DNA from: Curtobacterium sp. 'Ferrero'
GTDB lineage: Bacteria > Actinomycetota > Actinomycetes > Actinomycetales > Microbacteriaceae
Assembly (NCBI RefSeq): GCF_002412165.1
Contig: NZ_NXIA01000001.1
Span: 363,995-426,877, forward strand
Length of the DNA stretch: 62,883 nucleotides
Direction of reading: 5' to 3'
Part shown: one piece after another, positions 24,335 to 31,744 of the stretch
How positions within the stretch are numbered: the first letter of the stretch is position 1
Layout: each line of letters starts with the position of its first letter
Notes under the pieces: model-generated
Seen by the model: only the letters and a program-made list of their open reading frames with translations
Told to the model about the DNA's origin: nothing
Database searches by the model: none
Made by a program: the position numbers and the translations under genes

Positions 24335-27300
24335 TCAGACGGTCGTCGTCACCCGTGAGGCCCCGGAAGCCGTCCGCCGCACCGCGATCCGCTCGGGAAT
24401 CCGCTGCTTGAGCTCCTCCACGTGGCTGACGATGCCGACCTGCCGTCCGCCCGCGGTCAGGCGAGCGAGCTGCGCCAGCACACCGTCGAGCGCCTCCGGG
24501 TCGAGCGTGCCGAACCCCTCGTCGACGAACAGCGTGCCGAGCGACACCCCGCCCGCCTCCGCCTGCACGACGTCGGCCAGCCCGAGCGCGAGGCAGAGCG
24601 AGACCGTGAACGTCTCGCCGCCGGACAGGCTCCGTGGATCGCGGACGGAGTCGGTCGTGTGGTCGTGCACGGCGAGCGCCAGGCCCGTCCTGCGGGCCCG
24701 TGACCCGGACTCCCGCTCGTCGGAGGTCTCGAGCGTGAACCGGCCGCCGAGCATGGTGCGCAGCCGGTCGTTCGCGGCGGCGACCACGTCCTCGAACCGG
24801 CGCATGAGCACGTAGGTGCCGAGGGTGATCCCGGTCGGGTTCGCCGAGCCGGACCCGTTGGCGATGTCGGCCAGACGCACGACCGCTCGGCTCCGGGCCG
24901 ACGTGTCGTCCCGCGCCCGCACCGCTCGGCGCAGGTCGGCGGCGCACCGCCCGACGGCGGCGGCACGGTCGGCGGCGGTCACGGCGATGCGGACCGCGTC
25001 CTCGGCAGCGGCTGCCGTCCGGGCGCGTTCCGCCGCGGAGGCCTCGAGGTCGAACTCGGTGTCCTCGTCGTCGGCGGCGGCCCGGACCGCGGGTTCGTCG
25101 AGCCCGGCGTCGACGACCGCCCTGGCGGTGACGGCGGCGTCCACCGTGCGACGGAGCTCCCGCTCGGTCGGCTCGTCCACCACCGCGGCACGCGCGGCGA
25201 CGACGTCGTCGAACCCGTGCTCCGCGAGGGCGGTCTCGACCTCTGCGACCCGGTCGGCCACCACCCGCTCGCACTCGGCGACGGCGGCGTCCGCGGCGGC
25301 GATCGTCCGCAGCACGTCGATGCGGTGGTCGAGCGACCGCACGACGGCCCCGAGCCCCTGGTCGGCCGGCCAGGACCCGGACGTCCCGGAGTCCGCTGCC
25401 GACGGGTCGTCCACGTGCCGGACGAGTCGCGCCGCCGCGGCGGCGACGGCGTCCGAGTCACGCTCGAGCGCTTCGGCGTCGGTGGCGAGGGCGCCGTCGA
25501 GGACGGCACGGCGCGTGACGAGCTCGTGGCGGTCGTGTTCGCGGCGGCGGGTGACGTCGTCGTGGGCCGCGAGGGCCTGGTCGCACGCCGTGCCCTCGTC
25601 GACCGCGTCGCGAGCCGCGGTGACGTCCTGCTCGGCGTGGAGCAGGCGCTCGGCCAGGACGGCGGCGTCGAGGTCCCCGACGAGCTGCGCAAGGCGCTGC
25701 TCCTCGGCACGCTCGACGGCGAGGTCGGCTGCGACGTCGGCGAGGCGGCGTTCCGCGTCGCGTGCGCGCTGTGCCGCGGCGTCGATCGCCTCGGGCGTCG
25801 GGTGGTCATCCTGCGGGAGTGCCCGGCTGGGGTGTTCGACCGCGCCGCAGACCGGGCACGGCTCGCCGTCGTGCAGTGCGGCACCGAGCTCGCCGGCGAG
25901 GCCCGCGATGCGTCGCTCACGGAGGTGCTGCTCGGCTGCGACCGCGGAGCTCGCCGCGGCACGGGCGGCCCCGACGGCGTCCGCAGCGGTGCGCACCCGT
26001 GCGGTGGCGGCCGCGAGCGCATCGAGCTCCCGGCGGAGTGCCGTGAGCCGCGTGACCTCGTGTTCGGCATCCGCGAGCCCCGAAGCGGTCCGTGCAGCCG
26101 CGGTCGCACGCTCGACGATCGCCGCGCGCCCCTCCGGCCGCTCGGCGAGCTCGCGGTCGAGGTCGGCGAGCCGCGCCGTGAGGTCGTCTCGCTCCGCCCG
26201 TGCCCGCTCGAGCGCCCGAGTGCGTGCGGACAGCCCGTCGGCCACCGCGACGAGGTGGCGGTCTCGGGCGACGTCCGTCGCGATCGCCTCGGCCAGGGCG
26301 TGGACGTCCGCGGCGGCGTCGACGGCGTGCCGGTCGCGGAGCACGGCGGCGTCCGCCCGGGCCGACGCCGCTCGGTCACGCGCAGCGTCGAGACCGTCGG
26401 CGACGCCGACGACCCGTCCCGCCCGGGCGCCGACCGACAGACGGTCGCGTGCTGCCTGGACGGCCGGAGCGCCCTCGTCGAGCTCGGCACGGCGACGCAG
26501 CAGGTCTCGTCGGCGGTCGCGTGCTGCTGCGCGGGCGCGGAGTCGGTCGTCGTGTGCGGCGGCGGTGTCCGCAGCGGTGACGGCGGCGGCGCGGTCCTCG
26601 TCGGCTCGTCGGGCGGCCCGGTCGACCGCAGCGACGACCCCGTTGACGACGACCTCGATGACGTCGGACCCGGCGCGGTCGGGCTGGGCGGCGTCGGTCA
26701 GCGGGTCCACCCCGGCCGCCTGCTCGAACCGCGCGAGGGCATCGCGCACCCGGGCGTCCGCGCCCTCCACCTCGGCGAGCACGGCCCGGCGGCGGGCGGC
26801 GAGTTCCTCGGCGGTGCGGTCGTACACCTGCGTGCCGAAGAGGGATTGCAGGAGCTTGCGGCGGTCCTCGCCGGGCGAGCGGAGGAAGCGGGCGAACTCC
26901 CCCTGCGGCAGCACCACGGTCTGCAGGAACTGGGCACGGTCGAGCCCGACGATCCGGGCGATCTCCGCCCCGACCTCGGGGATGCGGGCGGACAGGGGCT
27001 CGCCGGCGGGGTCGGTCGGCGACGCGAGCCGGACGAGCTGCGCGGACGCCTGCTGCCGGACCGTCCCGGTGCCGCGCTGCTTCGGGCGGTCGTACTGTGG
27101 CGACCGCCGGACCCGGTACACCCCGGCCCCGGTCTCGAACACGAGCTCGACGAACGGCTCGACCGCGGGGTCGGCGTGCTGGCTGTGCAGGCGGTCGTTG
27201 CTGGCGTCGGCCCCGGCGAGTCCGCCGTAGAGCGCGAAGACGACGGCGTCGATGATGGTCGACTTGCCCGAGCCGGTCGGCCCCTCGAGCAGGAACACGC

Positions 27301-27385
27301 CGGACGCGGCGAGTGCCGCGAAGTCGATCGTCACGGTGTCCGGGTACGGCCCGATGGCGCGGAGCTCCAGCCGGTGCAGGTACAT
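24335..27385 (-). CDS. sbcC: Exonuclease subunit SbcC (SMC-family ATPase)
   Basis: 1016-residue ATPase of the SbcCD (Rad50-Mre11-like) nuclease that processes DNA ends and hairpins. Walker A is GPTGSGKSTIIDAVVFALYGG near residue 35. Two long coiled-coil arms flank the zinc hook EPCPVCGAVEHPSR near residue 515. The ABC signature SLSGGETFTVSLCLALGLAD and Walker B LFVDEGFGTLD are at the C-terminus. The ATG at 27385 shares one base with the sbcD stop (TGATG), so the pair is coupled. The coding strand is exceptionally Ala/Arg-rich, which produces a long spurious frame on the other strand. Confidence 0.96.
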   Translation of the reverse strand: MYLHRLELRAIGPYPDTVTIDFAALAASGVFLLEGPTGSGKSTIIDAVVFALYGGLAGADASNDRLHSQHADPAVEPFVELVFETGAGVYRVRRSPQYDRPKQRGTGTVRQQASAQLVRLASPTDPAGEPLSARIPEVGAEIARIVGLDRAQFLQTVVLPQGEFARFLRSPGEDRRKLLQSLFGTQVYDRTAEELAARRRAVLAEVEGADARVRDALARFEQAAGVDPLTDAAQPDRAGSDVIEVVVNGVVAAVDRAARRADEDRAAAVTAADTAAAHDDRLRARAAARDRRRDLLRRRAELDEGAPAVQAARDRLSVGARAGRVVGVADGLDAARDRAASARADAAVLRDRHAVDAAADVHALAEAIATDVARDRHLVAVADGLSARTRALERARAERDDLTARLADLDRELAERPEGRAAIVERATAAARTASGLADAEHEVTRLTALRRELDALAAATARVRTAADAVGAARAAASSAVAAEQHLRERRIAGLAGELGAALHDGEPCPVCGAVEHPSRALPQDDHPTPEAIDAAAQRARDAERRLADVAADLAVERAEEQRLAQLVGDLDAAVLAERLLHAEQDVTAARDAVDEGTACDQALAAHDDVTRRREHDRHELVTRRAVLDGALATDAEALERDSDAVAAAAARLVRHVDDPSAADSGTSGSWPADQGLGAVVRSLDHRIDVLRTIAAADAAVAECERVVADRVAEVETALAEHGFDDVVAARAAVVDEPTERELRRTVDAAVTARAVVDAGLDEPAVRAAADDEDTEFDLEASAAERARTAAAAEDAVRIAVTAADRAAAVGRCAADLRRAVRARDDTSARSRAVVRLADIANGSGSANPTGITLGTYVLMRRFEDVVAAANDRLRTMLGGRFTLETSDERESGSRARRTGLALAVHDHTTDSVRDPRSLSGGETFTVSLCLALGLADVVQAEAGGVSLGTLFVDEGFGTLDPEALDGVLAQLARLTAGGRQVGIVSHVEELKQRIPERIAVRRTASGASRVTTTV

Positions 27386-28548
27386 CAGCGGTCTCCCTCG
27401 GTGGCGAGCGCGCGCGCCGCGGCCTCGTACGACTCGGTGAGCACGGCACGGTCGTCGTCGTCCGGTGCGACCCCGGTGGCGAACGTCACGAAGTCCGCAG
27501 CGACCTCGACCGGGTCCGAGGTCGCGCTGACGGCCCGCGCCGCCGTCCGGGTGCCGGCTTCGGCGGGTTCGTGGGTGATCGCGAGCGCGTGGGGCAGGTG
27601 GTCCTTGACGCGTGCGTACATCCGCTCGGGGTGGACGGTGTCGGTGACGGCGACCCGGACCCAGGCGTCGGCGTCGGCGGCGAACGCGCCCTGCTCGATC
27701 TCGTCGATCGTGCCGCGGACGTCGGCGAGCCGTCGGAGCACGGGCAGCGGCAGCAGCTCGACGGCCACCGCGCCGTCGGCGGCGAGGTCGACGAGCGTCA
27801 CCGACTTGGCCTGGTGCCGCTCGCCGAACGAGAACGCCAGCGGGGAACCCGCGTACCGCACCCGGTCGTCGGGACCCACCCGCTGCGGGCCGTGCAGGTG
27901 CCCGAGGGCGACGTAGTCGAAGCCGTCGAACGTGGACCGCGCGACCATGTCGACGCCACCGACCCGGATGTCCTGCTCGCTGTCGCTCGGCTCGGCACCA
28001 CCGACGAAGGCGTGCGCCACCACGACGCTGCGGGTGCCCGTGCGGGTCGCCAGGTCGGCGCGGATGCGGTCGGTCGCGGCTCCGACGACGGCCTGGTGCG
28101 ACCGGGCGAGCGGCTCGTCGGGGACCTCGGCCAGTGCGTACCGCGTGAGGTCGGGGTGCAGGTACGGGATGCCGTAGACGGCGACCGGGCCAGCGTCGTC
28201 GTCGAGGAGCACCGGCGTGGCGATGCCCGCGGGTTCGGCGAGGATGCGCACCCGCGCGCCCATGACGCCGGCACCGAACCCGAGTCGCGCCGCCGAGTCG
28301 TGGTTGCCGGGCGTGATGACCACGGTCGCGTGCTCGGACAGGCGTTCGAGGGCCCGGGAGAGCATGCGGACCGCCTCGACCGGGGGCACCGCGCGGTCGT
28401 AGACGTCTCCCGCGACGACGACCAGGTCGACCGAGCGCCGCTGCACGAGGTCGACGAGGTGGTCGAGGAAGGCGGCCTGGTGTCCGAGGAGGTCGGCACC
28501 GAGCAGCGTGCGGCCGAGGTGCCAGTCGCCGGTGTGCAGGATGCGCAT
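27385..28548 (-). CDS. sbcD: Exonuclease subunit SbcD
   Basis: 387-residue metallophosphoesterase subunit of SbcCD. Motifs in order are TGDWHLG (residues 6-12), VVAGDVYD, GNHD and VVAHAFVGG, with YVALGHLHGPQ near residue 205. The ATG at 28548 (MRILHTGDW) has a TACCGT hexamer ending 6 nt upstream, giving a leaderless transcript. The longer frame upstream is a shadow. With hairpin-rich intergenic DNA in this genome, a nuclease that cleaves hairpins is a relevant neighbour, though this is general chromosome maintenance. Confidence 0.96.
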   Translation of the reverse strand: MRILHTGDWHLGRTLLGADLLGHQAAFLDHLVDLVQRRSVDLVVVAGDVYDRAVPPVEAVRMLSRALERLSEHATVVITPGNHDSAARLGFGAGVMGARVRILAEPAGIATPVLLDDDAGPVAVYGIPYLHPDLTRYALAEVPDEPLARSHQAVVGAATDRIRADLATRTGTRSVVVAHAFVGGAEPSDSEQDIRVGGVDMVARSTFDGFDYVALGHLHGPQRVGPDDRVRYAGSPLAFSFGERHQAKSVTLVDLAADGAVAVELLPLPVLRRLADVRGTIDEIEQGAFAADADAWVRVAVTDTVHPERMYARVKDHLPHALAITHEPAEAGTRTAARAVSATSDPVEVAADFVTFATGVAPDDDDRAVLTESYEAAARALATEGDR

Positions 28549-28613
28549 GCGGTCACGGTAGCGGCGGCCCCGGACATCCGTGGGCGCCCCGCGGCGACGG
28601 TGGACGGTGCACG

Positions 28614-29726
28614 TCACCCACACTGGGCGACGACGCCGAGCCCGACGACCGAGACCAGGGTGACCCGCACCGGTTGGGTCGTCTCCGCGGTCCACGTCCC
28701 GCCGAGGTTCGTCCGCAGCTGGAGGTCGAACGTGCCGAGCGAGAGCAGCCCACTGCCGCCGTAGGGAAGCGACGTCGCGGTCCCGGGCGCCGACGCCACG
28801 ACCGTCGACCCGGAGAGCAGCTCGAACGCGATCGGCACGCCGTCGGCGGTGCTGCCGGGGTAGGACCACGAGATCCTGACCGAGGTCGCGGACGCCGCTG
28901 CACACGTCAGCCCGGTGACGACCCGGGGCGTCCCCGCCCCGAACGACGCCGTGGACGCGGTCGCCCTCGAGAACGGCACCGCGATCGCTGACGGTGACGG
29001 CAGCACCCCGGCCCCGACCACGAGCAGTGCGACCGCGGCCGCGCTGCCGGCCCGGTGCGCCGACCGGCGCGTCCCGACGGTCGGACCACCGGACGGGAGG
29101 GACGGTGCGGGCCCGCCCCGCGCCTCCCGTCCGTCTCGGCCGGGGTCCGGACCGTCGTGGTCGTCCGCGTGGTCGAGTCCGGCCCGGCGGAGGGAGCGGT
29201 CTGCGGAGCAGAGCGCGAGCGCGGCCGCGACCGCGAGCGCCAGCAGCGCGAGCCTCGCCCAGTCGCCGTCGCGTGCCCAGGTGACGGGCAGGCCGACGAA
29301 CGGCACGCGCAGGACGGCGACGCCCCGCACGGCGTCGGGCTGGACCGGGGTCGAGTCGACCCTCGGGTTCGCGTCGCCCTTCGTGACGAGTGTGCCGCGG
29401 TCGCCGGGCTCGACGTAGCGGTGCAGGCGGAGGTGTCCGGCCTGGTCGGGGTCGTCGGCGAGCAGGACCCGACCGACCTCGACCGCGGTGTGGTCGACCG
29501 GACGCGAGACGACGACGTCGCTGGGCAGCAGCCGTGGTGCCATCGACCCGGTCACGACGGTCGTCGGCTCCCAGCCCACCGCAGCCGGGACGGCCGCCCA
29601 GAACGCGAGTCCGAGCACGACCGCGATGCCCGCGCGTGCGACCGTGGCGACGACGACGCGAGCCCAGTCGGTCGCGTCGTGCGTGACGGGACGCGGTGCA
29701 CCACGGTGCGCCGCGGTGCTGACCAT
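28614..29726 (-). CDS. SipW-like signal peptidase fused to secreted beta-sandwich domain
   Basis: 370-residue protein. Residues 1 to about 180 form an S26B (SipW/ER-type) signal peptidase: Ser61 in TGSMAP, His102 in RLHRYV and the conserved TKGDAN, with membrane segments near 28-50 and 155-175. Then comes a linker, a second hydrophobic signal-like segment (about 226-250) and an Fn3-like domain (TCAAASATSVRISWSYPG onward). Two such proteins are usually separate genes beside a TasA-like protein. Here the frame is continuous, and the junction (about residues 198-213) is encoded by the hairpin at 29090-29133. No in-frame start with a ribosome-binding site is seen for the second half. The substrate is probably the TasA-like protein 20 nt upstream. 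Confidence 0.8.
   Translation of the reverse strand: MVSTAAHRGAPRPVTHDATDWARVVVATVARAGIAVVLGLAFWAAVPAAVGWEPTTVVTGSMAPRLLPSDVVVSRPVDHTAVEVGRVLLADDPDQAGHLRLHRYVEPGDRGTLVTKGDANPRVDSTPVQPDAVRGVAVLRVPFVGLPVTWARDGDWARLALLALAVAAALALCSADRSLRRAGLDHADDHDGPDPGRDGREARGGPAPSLPSGGPTVGTRRSAHRAGSAAAVALLVVGAGVLPSPSAIAVPFSRATASTASFGAGTPRVVTGLTCAAASATSVRISWSYPGSTADGVPIAFELLSGSTVVASAPGTATSLPYGGSGLLSLGTFDLQLRTNLGGTWTAETTQPVRVTLVSVVGLGVVAQCG
29090..29133. repeat. CGGACGGGAGG-type hairpin inside peptidase fusion
   Basis: Arms CGGACGGGAGG (29090-29100) and CCTCCCGTCCG (29123-29133) pair perfectly. The interior contains CGGGCCCGCCCCG, close to the intergenic copy at 36047. The element is in frame and encodes the linker between the peptidase and the secreted domain of the 28614-29726 gene. 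Confidence 0.8.
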
Positions 29727-29745
29727 GCCGGTGTCCGTCCGAGGG

Positions 29746-30345
29746 TCAGCTGTTCTGTGCCTCCCACGTGAACCCGAGCGACGCGGTTCCGCCCTGGAGC
29801 GAGTTCAGGGCACCGGACGGCAGCCCGTAGGTGAACCGGTACACGCGGGTCTCCGAGGCGGTGCCCGTCGGGGCCCAAGACCCGACGCCGGTCGCGAAGT
29901 TCGTGGAGGTGGACCCGAAGTCGGCGAGCGTGGTGTCGACGAGCGTGCCGTTCGTCGACGCCGGCGTGAAGCCCGAGCACGAGCCGAAGCCGCCGCCGGT
30001 GCCCTGCTCGATCTTCAGCGTGATGCTCGAGGCGAGCGACTTCGTGGTCGCCGCGGACGTGCCGTAGAGCTTGACGGTCGACGGGAGCGTGCCGGTCGAG
30101 GTCACGGCGATGCAGTTCGAGCCGGAGGATCCCGGCTTCAGCCCGGGGACGGTGAAGAGCGCGGTGTCGGCGTCGTCGTCGGACAGGGCGACGGTACCGG
30201 CCGCCCACGTGCTGGTGGGGTTGACGGTCGTGGCCGAGAAGGCCGAGTACGAAGCGGTCGAGACGACGACACCCGACGCGACGAGTGCGGCGGGGACGGC
30301 GATCCAGGCGGTGAGGCGCGCAGCGCGCGGCGTGACACGGGACAT
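29746..30345 (-). CDS. TasA/CalY-like secreted protein with SipW-type signal
   Basis: 199-residue secreted protein. The N-terminus has the SipW-dependent signal pattern: Arg-rich start, hydrophobic core (AVPAALVASGVVVSTASYSAF) and then FSATTVNPTSTWAAGTVALSDDD. The mature part is Thr/Ser/Gly-rich and beta-strand-like, with one Cys pair (C78, C122 approximately). Bacillus TasA and CalY, processed by SipW, form biofilm fibres; the same logic is inferred here from the adjacent SipW-like peptidase. The ATG follows GGAGTCAGC, a good ribosome-binding site. The promoter region is shared with a divergent MarR gene. Confidence 0.8.
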   Translation of the reverse strand: MSRVTPRAARLTAWIAVPAALVASGVVVSTASYSAFSATTVNPTSTWAAGTVALSDDDADTALFTVPGLKPGSSGSNCIAVTSTGTLPSTVKLYGTSAATTKSLASSITLKIEQGTGGGFGSCSGFTPASTNGTLVDTTLADFGSTSTNFATGVGSWAPTGTASETRVYRFTYGLPSGALNSLQGGTASLGFTWEAQNS

Positions 30346-30517
30346 GCTGACTCCAGCGGAGAAGTGATCTGATCGGTGGTGGCCCGGAACCGCGGTGGTT
30401 GGTCGCGCTGCGAGCCGAGGGTCCGGTCGGGGTGAGCGACCGGTGGAGTGGTACGACCATCAAGCTACTTCCCGACCGAGCGACCCACAAGGGTGTCGGC
30501 ACCCCAGCGTTGGGGGT

Positions 30518-30534
30518 ATCTTGATCATCAAGAT
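30518..30534. promoter_or_regulatory. 17-bp palindromic operator upstream of MarR
   Basis: ATCTTGATCATCAAGAT has perfect 8-bp arms around a central C and lies 9 nt before the MarR start at 30544. A matching half-site, ATCAAGCT (30459-30466), occurs nearer the divergent TasA-like gene. Autoregulation, and perhaps control of the SipW/TasA operon, is inferred. Confidence 0.7.
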
Positions 30535-30543
30535 TCTTGTTCC

Positions 30544-31116
30544 ATGGAGACCGAGGACGCCTCGCCCTCCCGACCGAGAGAACCCATGCCCGACACCGCT
30601 CCCGTCCTGCCCCGCCCGCTGGACACCGTCCCGCCGACCTCACCGGACGTCGACGCCGTGGGGTCCACGCCGGTCGACTCCCCCGACGACGGGCTCGCCC
30701 GACTGCGGACGGCGTTCCGACTGTTCCAGGTGCAGCACGCGCGACTCCTCGACCACGAGAGCGACGCCCGCGGCCTGCACGCGACGGACGCGCGGCTCGT
30801 CTTCCACCTCGCCGCGGCGGACGGCGCCGCCCTGACGCCGAAGCAGGCCGGGGCGTTCCTGGGGCTGTCGACCGGAGCGATGACCTCGCTCGTGGACCGG
30901 CTCGAACGACGCGGGCACCTGGAGCGGCGGCCGAACCCCGCCGACCGTCGGAGCATCCTGCTGCAGCTCACGCCGTCGGGCGCGGAGCTCGCCGAGGCGA
31001 TCGGCGCCCGCTGGACCGATGCGCTGGCGTCGGTCGTCCCCGCCGTCGACCGCGCCGCCCTCGCGGACGTGTTCGACCGGCTCGGTGCCGCACTGGGGTC
31101 GCGACCGGACAGGTGA
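30544..31116 (+). CDS. MarR-family transcriptional regulator
   Basis: 190-residue MarR protein. The HTH reads LTPKQAGAFLGLSTGAMTSLVDRLERRGHL and the wing NPADRRSILLQLTPSG. About 65 residues of Pro/Asp-rich sequence precede the fold, so the ATG at 30586 (MPDTAP) is a reasonable alternative start. A 17-bp palindrome lies just upstream. It is divergent from the TasA-like/SipW-like operon, with a shared half-site, so control of envelope or biofilm proteins is possible but unproven. Confidence 0.88.
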   Translation: METEDASPSRPREPMPDTAPVLPRPLDTVPPTSPDVDAVGSTPVDSPDDGLARLRTAFRLFQVQHARLLDHESDARGLHATDARLVFHLAAADGAALTPKQAGAFLGLSTGAMTSLVDRLERRGHLERRPNPADRRSILLQLTPSGAELAEAIGARWTDALASVVPAVDRAALADVFDRLGAALGSRPDR

Positions 31117-31152
31117 GGGCGAACGCCGGCGCGCCCGCGTAGCGTCGCCGGG

Positions 31153-31662
31153 GTGACCCCTTCCGAACTCCTCATCGAAGCGTTCTCCCGCGTCCCCGAG
31201 ACGGTGGGCCGCGCCGTCGACGGCCTCTCCGAGGACCAGCTCGCCACCCGGCCCGCAGCGGGGGCGAACACCCTCGCGTGGCTGGCCTGGCACACCGCTC
31301 GCGGGCAGGACGCCCAGGTGGCCGACCTGGCCGGTTCCGAGCAGGTGTGGACCGCGGACGGCTGGGTGGAACGCTTCGGCCTGCCGTTCCCGGCGGAGGC
31401 GCTCGGCTACGGGATGTCGGGCGAGGAGGTCGGGCGCGTCCGGGCGTCGGCCGAACTGCTCACCGGGTACCTCGCCGCCGTGCACGAGCGCACCGTCGCC
31501 TACCTGTCGTCGCTGGCTCCGGAGGACCTCGACGCCGTCGTGGACGACGCGTGGGACCCGCCGGTGACCGCCGGCGTCCGGCTCGTCAGCATCCTCGACG
31601 ACTGCGTGCAGCACGCCGGTCAGGCCGGTTACGTGCGCGGCCTGCTCTTCTTCAGCAACTGA
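31153..31662 (+). CDS. DinB/DUF664-family protein
   Basis: 169-residue four-helix-bundle protein resembling the DinB/DUF664 family, whose actinobacterial members include mycothiol-dependent S-transferases and isomerases. Two metal-binding His candidates are visible in LAWHTARG and CVQHAGQAGYVRG. The GTG at 31153 has TAGCGT ending 7 nt upstream, the leaderless pattern. A perfect hairpin terminator follows. The specific reaction cannot be inferred; thiol-dependent detoxification is family-level knowledge only. Confidence 0.85.
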   Translation: MTPSELLIEAFSRVPETVGRAVDGLSEDQLATRPAAGANTLAWLAWHTARGQDAQVADLAGSEQVWTADGWVERFGLPFPAEALGYGMSGEEVGRVRASAELLTGYLAAVHERTVAYLSSLAPEDLDAVVDDAWDPPVTAGVRLVSILDDCVQHAGQAGYVRGLLFFSN

Positions 31663-31669
31663 CACCGGA

Positions 31670-31715
31670 ACGGACGGGAGGCCCGTGGCGGTGTCGCCAC
31701 GGGCCTCCCGTCCGT
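31670..31715. terminator. Perfect CGGACGGGAGGC hairpin terminator
   Basis: 21-nt perfect arms at 31670-31690 and 31695-31715 flank a GTGT loop. The arm reads ACGGACGGGAGGCCCGTGGC. It lies 7 nt after the DinB-like stop and between convergent genes, so it is very probably a bidirectional terminator. It is nearly identical to the palindrome at 54314-54357. Confidence 0.9.
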
Positions 31716-31744
31716 CGTCGGGCACCTCCGGTGCCCCGCACCCG

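Noticed and set aside
24816..27916. Very long plus-strand frames of 800-900 residues
   Set aside because: They are shadows of sbcC and sbcD with abnormal composition (Ser/Arg/Ala runs); the minus-strand products have complete family motifs.
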